Origin: Rhodopirellula sp. SM50
GTDB lineage: Bacteria > Planctomycetota > Planctomycetia > Pirellulales > Pirellulaceae
Direction: 5' to 3'
DNA length: 64,000 nucleotides
Assembly (NCBI RefSeq): GCF_002289565.1
Contig: NZ_NTFY01000038.1
Coordinates: 1-64,000, forward strand
The notes below the pieces were generated by a model. That model ran no database searches and was not told the origin of the DNA. It saw only the letters and a program-made list of their open reading frames with translations. Positions 8,984 to 18,900 of this stretch are shown here, one piece after another. Numbering within the stretch: position 1 is the stretch's first letter; each line of letters begins with the position of its first letter. Both the position numbers and the translations under genes were made by a program.

Positions 8984-10552
8984 ATGATGCAGCGGCCCAT
9001 GATGCAGCGGCCCATGACCCGGCACGGGGTCGTCCACTTTTTGCCCCTATTGGCCGCCCTGATCGCGGTTCCGATCCTCGGGTTCTCACTCTCGGCCCTG
9101 TTCTTCGGCAGCGGCGGCCAGGTCGACGAGAACGTGCTGCTGCACACCGTCGGACGAGATCGCTTGCAGGTTACCGTGATCGAACGGGGGAATTTGCAAA
9201 GTCAAACCAATCGGGAAATCCACTGCATGGTTGAAGACGTCCAGCGTGACGGAATCAACGGCACCCCGATCCTGTGGATCATCCCCAACGGCAGCAGTGT
9301 CAAAGAAGGCGATCTGTTGGTCGAACTGGAATCCGCCCCGATGCGTGAAGCCCTCGACGAGCAAATGTTGGAAACCGAAGACGCCCGCTCGACGCAGATC
9401 CAGGCCGAAGCCAATTACAACAACCAGATCGTTCAGAACGAAACCAACAAGGCGGAAGCCGAATTGCAAGTCCAGCTGGCCAAACTGGAACTGGAAATGT
9501 ACACCGACGACGAAAGCGGGACGCTGAAGTTGGCGGTCGAGGAAATCAAGCGTTCCATCGACGAGGTCAACAACCAGATCCTCGAAGCCCAGGCGACACT
9601 GGAACTGCGACGCGACGACCGCCGCGGGATCGACTCGCTGTACAAGCTCGGTTACGCCAACCGCAATGAGCTGCGGAAAAGCGAACTCGCGTTTCTGCAA
9701 GCCGAAGGCAAGTATGCCGCCCAGTTGAACAAGCTCGAAACTTCCTTGGCGACGCTCCGCAAAAAGGAAAACTATGAACGCGAAATGGAATTGTTGCGTT
9801 TGCGAGGAAAGTTGCAGACCGCCGAACGTGGACTGGAGCAGACGTTGCGAAACAACGAAGCCAGGCTGGCCCAGGTGCAAGCGATCCTGCGGGCCCGGAC
9901 GGAATCGCTGAAGAAGGAAGAAGAGCGGCTGACACGCTACACCGAACAACTCGCCGCCTGCAAGATTTTTGCACCCGAAGCCGGGATGGTCGCGTATGCC
10001 TCGGATCGAAACGACGAAATCCGCGAAGGCATGCCGGTCCGCTTTCGACAACACCTGATGTCGCTGCCGGCTCTCGACAAGATGCAGGTCCAGACCGCGG
10101 TTCACGAATCGGATCTCGAACAGATTCGCATCGGGATGAAGGCCCGTATCACCGTCGATGCCTTTCCCGAGAACGAATACATCGGAACGGTTCAATCGAT
10201 CGCCGTGTTGCCGGAGCAAAATGGTTGGCGCGGCAGCGAGACGAAAGTCTACGCGACGACCGTCACGATCGATCAGACCGTCGATCAACTCAAACCCGGC
10301 ATGACCGCGGTCACGGAGATCATGATCGATTCGATCGACGACGCACTGACCGTGCCGATCCAAACGGTGGTCGAACGAGACAAGCAAACGTGGGTGCTGG
10401 TTCGGGAGAACCATCAACTCGCCACCCGAGCGGTCCAGACGGGACGTCAAACGGATTCGGTCGTGCAAATCCTCGACGGTCTGACCGACGGTGATCAGGT
10501 GGCCCTGAATCCACGCGAATTCATCGACGATCTTCTCAGCGGCGATTCCTGA
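8984..10552 (+). CDS. HlyD/MacA-type periplasmic adaptor of an efflux pump
   Basis: Membrane-fusion (adaptor) protein of about 522 aa that would link an inner-membrane transporter to a TolC-like channel. An N-terminal anchor (FLPLLAALIAVPILGFSLSALFF) is followed by a half-lipoyl segment, then ~200 residues of strongly charged heptad-like sequence (two long coiled-coil runs rich in E, K, Q, L), the second lipoyl half (IFAPEAGMVAYAS) and beta-barrel and membrane-proximal domains (ALTVPIQTVVERDKQTWVLV). The start is ambiguous: ATGs at 8,984, 8,987, 8,999, 9,002 and 9,014 are all in frame because a 15-bp unit (cggcccatgatgcag) is duplicated there. The upstream open frame from 8,717 is repeat-derived and rejected. 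The stop overlaps the next gene by 1 nt (TGATG), implying translational coupling to the permease. Confidence 0.85.
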   Translation: MMQRPMMQRPMTRHGVVHFLPLLAALIAVPILGFSLSALFFGSGGQVDENVLLHTVGRDRLQVTVIERGNLQSQTNREIHCMVEDVQRDGINGTPILWIIPNGSSVKEGDLLVELESAPMREALDEQMLETEDARSTQIQAEANYNNQIVQNETNKAEAELQVQLAKLELEMYTDDESGTLKLAVEEIKRSIDEVNNQILEAQATLELRRDDRRGIDSLYKLGYANRNELRKSELAFLQAEGKYAAQLNKLETSLATLRKKENYEREMELLRLRGKLQTAERGLEQTLRNNEARLAQVQAILRARTESLKKEEERLTRYTEQLAACKIFAPEAGMVAYASDRNDEIREGMPVRFRQHLMSLPALDKMQVQTAVHESDLEQIRIGMKARITVDAFPENEYIGTVQSIAVLPEQNGWRGSETKVYATTVTIDQTVDQLKPGMTAVTEIMIDSIDDALTVPIQTVVERDKQTWVLVRENHQLATRAVQTGRQTDSVVQILDGLTDGDQVALNPREFIDDLLSGDS

Positions 10553-11874
10553 TGTGGTGGGCGACTCTCAAACTGGCGATCCGCAACTTGCTGCTGCATA
10601 AAATGCGCAGCTCGTTGACGTTGTTGGGGACCATCCTGGGTGTCGCCTCGGTGATCGCGATGTTGTCGATCGGCGAAGGCAGCAAACAGGACGCGCTCGA
10701 TCGCATCCGCGGTTTGGGCGCCAACAACGTCATCATCCGCACGGTCCAGCCCTCGTCGGGACCTGACGCCGGTGGCGGCAGCGGAACCCAGCCGGCGATG
10801 GTCACCACCAGCCGCTACAAGGTGAACGCGTACGGTTTGACGTACGCCGATCTCCGTGCGCTGAGCCAATTGCCGACCGGGGAAAGCGTCGTGCCGGTGA
10901 TGATGAAGCGACAGGAGGTTTCTCACCATCGCAATCGGATCGCCCAGGCTCGGGTTCTGGCGACCACGCCGCAATTGCGCGACGTCCGCAGTATTTCAGT
11001 CGCCCGCGGCCGCTTTCTGCAATCACACGACTTGGAAACGATGTCCAACGTCGCCGTCCTGGCCGACGGGGCCGCACGCAAGTTGTTCGGGTTCAGCGAT
11101 CCGCTCGGCCAACCGATTTTGATCGGTGGCACCGCGTTCCGAGTGGTCGGCGTCTTGGCAGAACGTGACAGTGGGGTCGCCCGAGCCGGCCAGGCCGAAG
11201 GCGGCGATGCCAACCAGGATATCTTCATTCCGCTCGATACAGGCCGTGGCCGATTCGGGTTCTTGTCCCGCGCCGGGTCGCAAGGAAGTCGTGAATACGA
11301 CCGCGTCGAACTGACCGAAATCACCCTCGCGGTGGCCAGCGGTGACGCCGGCAAAGAGGCGTCCGATCGTGTCGTTCCGACCGCCAACATGGTGCGGGGG
11401 TTGCTGGAAAAGAGCCACGCGTCGAAATCCGATTACCAGGTGCTGGTGCCGTTGGAGTTGATGGCCCAGGCGGAACACGAAAAGCGGATCTGGAACATGG
11501 TGCTCGGTGCGATCGCAGGCATCTCGCTGCTGGTCGGCGGGATCGGGATCATGAACATCATGCTGGCGACGGTGACCGAGCGGACGCGGGAAATCGGGAT
11601 CCGCCGCGCGATCGGAGCCAAGAAGCGAGACATCATTCGTCAGTTCTTGTTGGAGACGACGGTGTTGTCCGCGATGGGCGGAGTGCTCGGGATTGTCTTG
11701 GGGATCGCGATCCCGATCATCGTGACCGTGTTTGCGGGGATGAAAACCGCCACCAGCTTCTCCTCGATCGGCTTGGCCTTCGGCATCTCCGTCGGCATCG
11801 GGATCGTGTTCGGAGTCTACCCGGCCTACAAAGCCGCCTCGATGAACCCCATCGAAGCCCTGCGAAAGACGTAG
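10552..11874 (+). CDS. MacB/FtsX-type ABC transporter permease
   Basis: 440 aa inner-membrane protein of the MacB family. One N-terminal membrane helix follows RNLLLHKMRSSLTLLGTILGVASVIAML, then a ~240-residue periplasmic MacB_PCD domain, then three C-terminal helices (VLGAIAGISLLVGGIGIMNIMLATV; VLSAMGGVLGIVLGIAIPII; IGLAFGISVGIGIVFGVYPAYKAA). The ERTREIGIRRAIGAKKRDI loop is the family's signature cytosolic coupling loop and the protein ends in NPIEALR, as MacB and LolCE do. Unlike E. coli MacB there is no fused ATPase domain, and no ABC ATPase gene lies within the window. It starts inside the adaptor stop codon, so the two are one operon. Such systems export peptides, lipids or macrolides; the substrate here is unknown. 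Confidence 0.88.
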   Translation: MWWATLKLAIRNLLLHKMRSSLTLLGTILGVASVIAMLSIGEGSKQDALDRIRGLGANNVIIRTVQPSSGPDAGGGSGTQPAMVTTSRYKVNAYGLTYADLRALSQLPTGESVVPVMMKRQEVSHHRNRIAQARVLATTPQLRDVRSISVARGRFLQSHDLETMSNVAVLADGAARKLFGFSDPLGQPILIGGTAFRVVGVLAERDSGVARAGQAEGGDANQDIFIPLDTGRGRFGFLSRAGSQGSREYDRVELTEITLAVASGDAGKEASDRVVPTANMVRGLLEKSHASKSDYQVLVPLELMAQAEHEKRIWNMVLGAIAGISLLVGGIGIMNIMLATVTERTREIGIRRAIGAKKRDIIRQFLLETTVLSAMGGVLGIVLGIAIPIIVTVFAGMKTATSFSSIGLAFGISVGIGIVFGVYPAYKAASMNPIEALRKT

Positions 11875-11878
11875 ACGC

Positions 11879-12075
11879 GTCGGTCACGCTGTGCCTGGCA
11901 ACAGCCGAAAAAGGGGCGTAGGTCACGCTGTGCGTGACAATCCGCCGAAAAAGAGTTGGCAGAACGATACGGGGCAGAATCATGACAGCCTAAAATCATT
12001 CTGCCCCGAATCATTCTGCCCCGAATCATTCTGCCACCCATCTCTTCATCGTTTTGCCCCCATCGTCTTGCCCCA
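11879..12075. repeat. two tandem-repeat blocks after the permease gene
   Basis: First, two ~50-bp copies of a unit beginning ggtcacgctgtg (11,882 and 11,920) and ending in gccgaaaaag. Second, three 15-bp copies of tcattctgccccgaa (11,996-12,040), followed by cgttttgccccc and cgtcttgcccc, which are the reverse complement of the 14-bp family at the window start. No open frame fits these patterns. Confidence 0.8.
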
Positions 12076-12095
12076 CCGCCATCACGTCTCGCCAA

Positions 12096-12725
12096 TCATC
12101 TCTTTTTTAATCGCGTGCGTTGCGTGTAGACGTAACCGTAGTCGCTCATCGCCTTCTCCGTTTCGGGGGATATCGGGCAATCTCTTTCGGTGTCGTACTC
12201 CCATCCAATCATTCCCGCCACGAAAAGGTCGCATCTCTGCTGATTGACTCGGTCGACCAACAATGGGACCAATGCTCGAAAATGTTGCTCATGAACATTG
12301 ATGGGCGCCGTCGCAGGTTTGTCGGGCTTTTCCGGCCTCCATACAGCGCAGGCAAAAGCTCTGTGGTCATCTTTCTGGAATTTCTGATGAATAGGATCAC
12401 CGAACATCTCTACGGCCGTCGGAAATGGCGACCATCTGATGGCTAGGCTAACGGGAGCGAGAGTCCGCAATATGCCGGGGGAGAACTTATGAATCGCATC
12501 AAAACGGTCTACGTGAACGGCCTGTTCTTCGATATCACATTGCGACCTCATCGCTGAGATTAATTCTGTCAATGGCGGGATTTCCAGGACGCCGCGATCA
12601 ATCGCACACAACCAATAAGCAAACGTCTTCTCGTAGTCATAGGTCCAGCGACATCGAAACGCCTCAAAGTCCCATTTTGCGGAATCCAGCATCTCTGCCC
12701 TACCAATAAATAAGGTTCCGATCAA
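12096..12725 (-). CDS. hypothetical protein (orphan, accessory region)
   Basis: 209 aa, no recognised domain, signal peptide or membrane helix. It begins MIGTLFIGRAEMLDSAKWDF and contains several Trp and aromatic residues (FRCRWTYDYEKTFAYW, SLAIRWSPFP). Codons end in A or T far more often than in neighbouring genes (for example tta, ttt, att, ggt), which suggests acquisition from elsewhere. It is on the opposite strand to the flanking efflux genes and next to repeat blocks on both sides. No partner gene was found. The long uninterrupted frame and natural amino-acid composition support a real gene, but no function can be given. Confidence 0.6.
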   Translation of the reverse strand: MIGTLFIGRAEMLDSAKWDFEAFRCRWTYDYEKTFAYWLCAIDRGVLEIPPLTELISAMRSQCDIEEQAVHVDRFDAIHKFSPGILRTLAPVSLAIRWSPFPTAVEMFGDPIHQKFQKDDHRAFACAVWRPEKPDKPATAPINVHEQHFRALVPLLVDRVNQQRCDLFVAGMIGWEYDTERDCPISPETEKAMSDYGYVYTQRTRLKKR

Positions 12726-12883
12726 TGCTCCAATCAGGATCTTACACGGGGTAGACTGAACGTTTCAGCCTGCCATCACAATCGGATGCGTGATGAGTCG
12801 CCAAGTCGTGGTTGTTGAAGGGGAAGATCGCTCGCGGCGATTGCATGATCCAATCCTTGGGAGTCGAGTGTCTGTTGATGTGT
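12726..12883. other. short gap before the long repeat
   Basis: 158 bp upstream of the orphan minus-strand gene; it should hold that gene's promoter, but no clear -10/-35 pair was recognised. Confidence 0.3.
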
Positions 12884-13046
12884 GAAGTGCACCCACGAGA
12901 TCAAAACGTGGGCTTGTACTGGGACGCTGATGAAGGGCGTGCAAGAGACTTCAGAAGCGGACGGTGAGGAGGGAGCGACGCTCGTAGCGAACTTGGGGCT
13001 TCGCGGATGCCCGGAGGGCAGACACTGTGTCTGCCGGCGGCGTGAG

Positions 13047-13315
13047 CCCAATGCCACGTCCTTTGACGCCAAGCGGGGTGTTTTTGTTAGCGGTAGGGCG
13101 CGAGCCCTCCGGTCTTTCACGGTGTTTTTGAAGCGCGACCGGACGGCTCGCGGGCTGTCGATTTTGTGAGCCGCGACGCGTAAGCGGCCGGGCACTGCGA
13201 CTCTGCCCGGGGCCTTACGGCCAGCGGCTCACCATTGACTCAGCAGATCCCGACTAAAACGACAGCCCGCTCGCGCCGTTCCGCTAACACCTTTAGGCCA
13301 AAGGACGTGGCATGG
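13047..13315. mobile_element. miniature inverted-repeat element inserted in the long repeat
   Basis: Non-coding 269-bp element (including a nested insertion) with 15-bp perfect terminal inverted repeats, atgccacgtcctttg (13,051-13,065) and caaaggacgtggcat (13,299-13,313). It is flanked by an 8-bp direct repeat ggcgtgag at 13,039-13,046 and 13,316-13,323. The uninterrupted repeat copy has the same 8 bases once (15,035-15,042), which is the empty site. It carries the TAGCGG...CCTCCGG palindrome inside. No transposase is encoded, so it would have been moved in trans. Confidence 0.82.
13152..13268. mobile_element. second miniature element nested in the first
   Basis: 117-bp insertion with terminal inverted repeats gggctgtcg and cgacagccc, and a further inner pair (gtgagccgc near 13,166 and gcggctcac near 13,224). 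It is flanked by a 6-7-bp direct repeat gctcgc(g) at 13,146 and 13,269. The family member at 49,249-49,322 reads through the same site with a single gctcgcg (49,302-49,308), showing the empty site. Non-coding. Confidence 0.75.
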
Positions 13316-13585
13316 GGCGTGAGCCGCCGGGTGAAAGTCTCCACTGCCGCGACAGCCCTGGAAGGGCGACACCGTCCATGCTGTGGCGACGCGCCGGCCC
13401 GCACTGTGTCGGCCTTTCTGGCCTGCGCCGGATCGGCATTTGAAGACCGGGCCCTGACGGACCCGGCAAGCACTCTGTCACCCCGCTGGGCTTTCGGAAT
13501 TCGCTGCGACCCCGTCCGGGATCGAGGGGAGGATGGGGGGCGTGGTCCGGAGGTGGCGCTGCGCTGACCTCCGGCTACTCGCTGT

Positions 13586-13692
13586 GGTCCCTTGGGGACG
13601 TCGATTTTTTGCTGTAGCTTTTGGCAACCGATTTAGTCTCTCTCCCTCTGGGAGAGACGGCGTTTGCGGAGCAAGCAAACGCCAGAGAGGGC
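13586..13692. repeat. interspersed repeat with CTCTCCCTCTGGGAGAG hairpin
   Basis: The segment ggggacgtcgattttttgct through tttagtctctctccctctgg recurs inverted at ~15,731-15,812. It is followed by cggcgtttgcggagcaagca, which recurs inverted at ~15,385-15,415. Positions 13,693-14,048 hold no gene that I can support, apart from the likely promoter region of the lipoprotein gene. Confidence 0.7.
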
Positions 13693-14048
13693 CGACGGCT
13701 TGCGAAAGTCTTGACGACTTCCGCTACGATCAACTCCGCCACTTAGACAATCGACGTCCCCCGGGATACCGTACACGACGCGGTGGGTGAAGGATTATGG
13801 CACTTGGGACGATGGGTATTTGAAAAGTGAACGAGAGAGTGCAAAGGAATCGGAGTCCAGACCGGACCGTGCTCCAGCCACCCAGCTTGAGTTCGCCTGG
13901 GCCTGAGAAACTGGCACCGTCTGGCAGGATCCGTTCTAATCAAGTCCTGGGACCAGCCCACCTGAGGGGCGACAATGTTTTCGCGCCCGATGGATCCCCG
14001 TTCCTCTGCATGCGCGGAGAGATCGCAATTCGTTCTGTCAGCCTTTCG

Positions 14049-14840
14049 ATGAGATTTTTCTGCACGCTACTGCTGGTCATTGGATTCGCATGCGGATGCA
14101 ATACGAAGAGAGTCGCCGTCACTTCCTCGGCGAATCCAGACTTTGATCGCGCGCTTGGTGCACTTGAAGCTTCCGCCGACTGGGATGCCGCGAATAGCCA
14201 AGCGGCATCACTTTGTGTTGGCGTGTTGCCTGCAATCGAGACCTTGCGTGGACATCTCGCAAACGATCGCGTTATCTCACGAGAACACTCTTTTACGTCT
14301 TCTGTTGGAACGATGGGAGACCATGCTTTCGGAGCCATCCGTGACGCAATCTATACTCACTTGCCCAACCGTTATCTCGCATACCATGCATTCTCAAGGA
14401 GCGACGTTGAAGATTGGCTCGATCGTCACCAAGGCAAAACACTTGTTGAGCTTCAAATCGAGGCGGCGTCCACTTCGTTGGAGCGTGCAAAACGCCAGTA
14501 CGAGTTGAATGGGAATACGGATGCAGATGCCGCGATTGCAGTCTACACGGAGCTGTTGCAGGCCAGATTACTGACCCGCGCGATTCAAGATATCCTTGGT
14601 TCGGATGATGCGTTTTCTGGACTTGCCGTTATCGTAACTCGCGTGAAGACCGTCAATTTCAAGATCTACGGCACGATCCCGTCACGTTCGGACTTGGACC
14701 GATTGCATCGTCGCCTAAAAGTAGAGCTCGATACCTATCTATCGCTACACTGGGACGTGCGACTTCAGGGTTCACTCGAGACGATCGTTGGCCTGGACCG
14801 TTACGTGTACCGCGAACACCAAGAAGCATCAGAACAATGA
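14049..14840 (+). CDS. orphan lipoprotein of unknown function
   Basis: 263 aa. The start at 14,049 gives a classic lipoprotein signal, MRFFCTLLLVIGFACGCN, with the lipobox cysteine at ~17. The frame is open from 13,827, but that part has no signal and runs through intergenic sequence. The mature part is mostly helical, with SLERAKRQYELNGNTDADAAIAVYTELL-like TPR-style or coiled segments, but no family is recognised. Codons are less GC-rich than those of neighbouring genes, as in the orphan at 12,096-12,725. The gene is bracketed by direct copies of the long dispersed repeat (12,884-13,601 and 14,881-15,324), so it may have arrived with, or could be deleted by, recombination between them. Confidence 0.65.
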   Translation: MRFFCTLLLVIGFACGCNTKRVAVTSSANPDFDRALGALEASADWDAANSQAASLCVGVLPAIETLRGHLANDRVISREHSFTSSVGTMGDHAFGAIRDAIYTHLPNRYLAYHAFSRSDVEDWLDRHQGKTLVELQIEAASTSLERAKRQYELNGNTDADAAIAVYTELLQARLLTRAIQDILGSDDAFSGLAVIVTRVKTVNFKIYGTIPSRSDLDRLHRRLKVELDTYLSLHWDVRLQGSLETIVGLDRYVYREHQEASEQ

Positions 14841-14880
14841 AATGCACGTGAGAGCGGGAGTCGTGCGCGATTGGGTTTTT

Positions 14881-15324
14881 GAAGCGCACCCATGAGATCA
14901 AAACGTGGTTTGTATTGGGACGCTGATGAAGGGCGTGCAAGAGACTTCAGAGGCGGACGGTGAGGAGGGAGCGACGCTCGTAGCGAACTCGGGGCTTCGG
15001 TGATGCCCGGAGGGCAGGCACAGTGTCTGCCGGCGGCGTGAGCCGCCGGGTGAAAGTCTCCACTGCCGCGACAGCCCTGGAAGGGCGACACAGTCCATGC
15101 TGTGGCTACGCGCCGGCCCGCACTGTGTCGGCCTATCTGGCCTGCGCCGGATCGGCATTTGAAGACCGGGCCCTGACGGGCCCGGCAAGCATTCTGTCAG
15201 CCCGCTGGGCTTTCGGAATTCGCTGCGACCCCGTCCGGGGTGGAGGGGAGGATGGGGGGCGTGGTCCGGAGGTGGCGCTGCGGTGACCCCCGGCCGCTCG
15301 CTGCGATCCCTCCGGGACGTCGAT
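14881..15324. repeat. long dispersed repeat, copy 2 (intact)
   Basis: Uninterrupted counterpart of copy 1, beginning gaagcgcacccatgagatca about 40 bp after the lipoprotein stop. It holds the empty target site (ggcgtgag, 15,035-15,042) of the element that splits copy 1. Confidence 0.88.
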
Positions 15325-15384
15325 TGTATAAGTGACGGATTTGATCGTAACGGTAGGCGCCAAGACTTTGCAGCGCGAGCCCTC

Positions 15385-15830
15385 TCTGGCGTTTGCTTGC
15401 TGCGCAAACGCCGTCTCTCCCAGAGGGAGTTCTTCGTGGATTTTAGTGGGTAATCACTCAGGACCCAGGTTTTTTGAGGCATTGCTGCGATGTCCGAATG
15501 GGTGTTGGACGACAACCGCTCGGTTCAAACGCCGCTCCGGCGGCGCGGGCCGGTGGAGGGCACGAAGCACCTTCGCCGCATCGCAGACCAGGTGATTCCT
15601 AGGCGGGTTGCTCCTCCGCAGAGCCCGTCTCCGCTACAGCTGGCTTCGCCATCCTACCGAACAGAACCATCGGACATCGCAGTCATCCCTCAAAAAACCT
15701 TCCCCGAGTATCCGAGAGCAGCCACTAAATTCGCGGAAGAACCCCCAGACGGAGAGAAACTAAATGGGATGCCAAAAGCTGCAGCAAAAGAATCGACGTC
15801 CCCAGGGATGACATCGCCCCGGGATACTGT
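15385..15830. repeat. repeat-rich gap before the TolC-like gene
   Basis: Holds tggcgtttgcttgctgcgca and the CTCTCCCAGAGGGAG hairpin (15,385-15,430). An imperfect ~45-bp inverted repeat follows (gaggcattgctgcgatgtccg near 15,477 against cggacatcgcagtcatccctc near 15,671), which may mark a decayed ~250-bp element. The inverted copy of the 13,586 repeat lies at ~15,731-15,812. No gene is supported between 14,841 and 15,984. Confidence 0.65.
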
Positions 15831-15984
15831 GGGCGCTCGGCGCGGCGCGTTTGTCTCAAGTGCAGCTTCCCAGGTTGATGCTCTATGACGAGCGATGTAG
15901 CCCGGCAAAATTGGTGGCCCGCAAAGTCGACGCAGTCGATACGACCGGGAGAGCCGGGGAATCCGTTAAATCGCCGACAATCCG

Positions 15985-18900
15985 GTGACGATGATGCTCC
16001 CAATGGCTCTCTCGTTTTCTCGCCGGGGTGTTTCGGTTTTGTCTCGCAATCCTCTTCTTTTGTGTTTCACGCTGCTGGTCGCTGTGTCGGCTTCGGTCAT
16101 CACAGGCTGCTCACGCAAGTATTACCGCACCCAGGCGGATCGCGACGTGGCGTTGATCTATGCCGAGAAGCGGGCCGAAGAGGCGTGCACGCTGCCGCCG
16201 CTGGCGGGCATCGACGTCGACCCCCGCTCCCGATTCTTTGATCCTTCGCCGGATGATTGCCCGGCTTTACCGGTGCCCGTGCCCCAACTATTCGGCTATG
16301 AACTTCCCGAACTTGTGACGGGTGATCCCCGTCAGACACCCCAGCGATCGGATCTAGAAACGCCTGAGGGAGTGGAGGAGTTGCCGGCACCGGATGTCGA
16401 GAGTTTGGAGTTGGGGCCGCTGGCGGGGGCCGGGAAACAGTCACGGTCGCAAACCGAGACGCGTTCCGCCGGTCACCCGGTCGCGTCGTCCTTCAGGCCT
16501 GTGGTCACGACAAGTCACGATTCGACCGCCCGCCGCGTCGCTCGACCCGACAACGGCGACGTTGCATCGGAATCGTCGACGGAGGTCGTTTCGTCGATCA
16601 GCGACATGGCTCTGGTGATGCCCCGGCCCGCAAACGCAGTCGAACCCGTCGTGCGTTTGGCACAACTGATCCGTGAGGACGCACAGAACGAAGACGCACA
16701 GAACGAAGACGCGGCGGATGAAGCCGACGGCATGGCCGACGATCGTCCCGACTGGGAATCCGACTGGGACCCGACCACGGACGACCGTTCTGGCACGGAG
16801 CAGTTGAGGATTGTCCCGATCCCGCAGCAGTTCTGGGAGCAGCTTCCCGAGACCTGCGTGCCGCGGATGCTGGAGTTCGAATCGGTTCGCAAGGAGTTTC
16901 GCCGGTCGTATCCCGACGTCACCTCCAACGGGCTGAAGGGGGTGCTCAGCGACGCGCCGCGATTGACGTTGCCGATGATCACCGAACTGGCGACGCTGAA
17001 CAATCGCGCGATCCAAACGCAAAAGGAGCGTTTGTATCGGGCGGCACTGGTGCTGTCGGCACAGCGTTACGAATACGTGCTTCGTCCGAGGCGACGTGGG
17101 AACGGTTCGGCCGTCAATTACACCCACGTTCGGCTGGACAGCACCACGCGGAACGGCTTGGTGATTCCGACCGAAACCGGGGTCCGGGCGACCACGGCGA
17201 TGGCCGGACAATTCCTGGCCAGTTTCGCCAACAGCGTGGTGTTTACGTTCAACGGACCGCAGGGGTTTGCCGCCAACATCGGGTCCGATCTGGTCTTTGA
17301 TTTTCAGCAGACGATTTTTCAACGCGACGTCGTTTTTGAAGGGCTGACACAAGCCGAGCGGAACGTCATCTATGTGGCGCGTGATCTGATCCGTGCCCAG
17401 CGTTCGCTGTTTGTCGATTTGGCGACCGACTACTACCAACTGTTGTTGACCTATCGCGCGATCGAGATCAGTTCCCAGGATTACTTCAGTAATCTACGGG
17501 CGTTCTTGCAGGGCAGGGCAGAGTACTTGCAAGCCGGTCGCATCCCGCGCGTGCAAGTGGACCAGTTTGAACAAAACGCGCTGGGCAGTCGCAGCTCGTT
17601 GGTCGGCGACTGCAACAGTTTGGAAAGTGCGCTCGACCGGTTGAAGTTGCGGATCGGTTTGCCGCCGGAGATGCCGCTGAATCTGAATCTGGAAGAACTC
17701 GAATCGCTGACGACCAGCGATGAACTGACGGTGACGCGACAGTTGGTGATGCGGACGCGGCAGACATTGCTCGACGCGGCGCAGACTCGCCTGGGTGATC
17801 GAGATGCCGCGGTCAACGGCGCGACGGTGCTGATCAATCGGCTGCGAGAAACCCTTCGCGTCCGCCGCAAGATCGAAGGGATCAGCGAGGAATCCGATGC
17901 CGAGCGTGAAACCGAGCAATTGGGACTGCGGCTGGCGTTGCTGGAAGCTCGGCTGCAAAGCGATCAGATGGAGTCGATTCGATCGCGAGAACTGAAGTCG
18001 GAATTGCCGCGGGAGCCGTTGATTCAATTTGCCCGCACGATCGATCTGGTCGAGTCGAAATTGTCGCAAGCTCAGCGGGCCACCTTGCTGCGACAGAATC
18101 TGGGGCTGGACAGCGACGTCGACGACGCGGTGGAAGTCGATCGGTTGGACGAGCGGTTTCAAAAACTGCGTCGCCGATGGGATGCGGCGATCGAAAGTCG
18201 GGAATTGAATCGCTTGCCCGAATTGGTTGAGGCGGCCAATGAGTTGCTGGAGTCCACGAACACCCTGACGGGGAAACTGGTCGGCGATCTGTTGCCCGCC
18301 GACGGCGTTGAACTGGAGAACGTGATCGTGCAGACGGTCGCCGATACCGTGGCGCTGGTCGATCGTGTGGAGACCAGTGATGTCGGCGGGCTGGATGAAG
18401 TGGAGGTCGAAGAGAACAGGGCGATGCTGTTGGCGCTTTATCAACGCTATGACCTGATGAATCGACGAGGCGAACTTGCCGACGATCGACGTCACATCAA
18501 ACTGGCCGCCGATGATCTGAGGGCGATTTTGGATGTTAGAGCGACCCAGACGTTGTCGGCGTTTCGGAGCGAAGAAGGCATCGTCGACTTTACGTCCGAC
18601 GGCGGAACCACGCGACTGGGGCTGTCGCTCGACACGCCACTGAACCGTCGTCTGGAACGCAACACTTACCGGGCCGCGCTGATCGATTACCAAGCCGGAC
18701 GCCGGGCGTTGATCGAATTGGAAGATCAAATCAAGCTCGCCGTTCGCGAAGACTTGCGACAGCTTCGTTTGCAACGCAACCAATATGAGATTTCGGTGGC
18801 TCGGGCGGCCCTCGCGTACGAACGCGTCGTCAGCACCCGTTTGCAGCTGCAGTTGGCCGTCGGGAACGTCGTCGCACGGGACTTTTTGGAAGCCCAGCAG

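Larger units (their letters stand above)
12884..13601. repeat. long dispersed repeat, copy 1 (interrupted)
   Basis: Positions 12,884-13,046 and 13,324-13,601 match 14,881-15,324 closely (over about 440 bp, roughly 90% or better by eye), in the same orientation. Copy 1 is split by 277 extra bases (element plus duplicated target), while copy 2 is intact. Shared landmarks are gacgctgatgaagggcgtgc, agccctggaagggcgacac and gcatttgaagaccgggccct. The two copies directly flank the lipoprotein gene at 14,049-14,840. Small open frames in the two copies are not conserved well enough to call genes. Confidence 0.88.

Noticed and set aside
13827-14048. Extended start of the orphan lipoprotein
   Set aside because: The lipoprotein signal begins at 14,049; upstream residues are Arg/Pro-rich noise that would bury the signal peptide.
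12884-15324. Small proteins encoded in both copies of the long repeat
   Set aside because: Open frames differ in length and start between copies, and copy 1 is broken by the insertion; no signal, ribosome site or codon bias.
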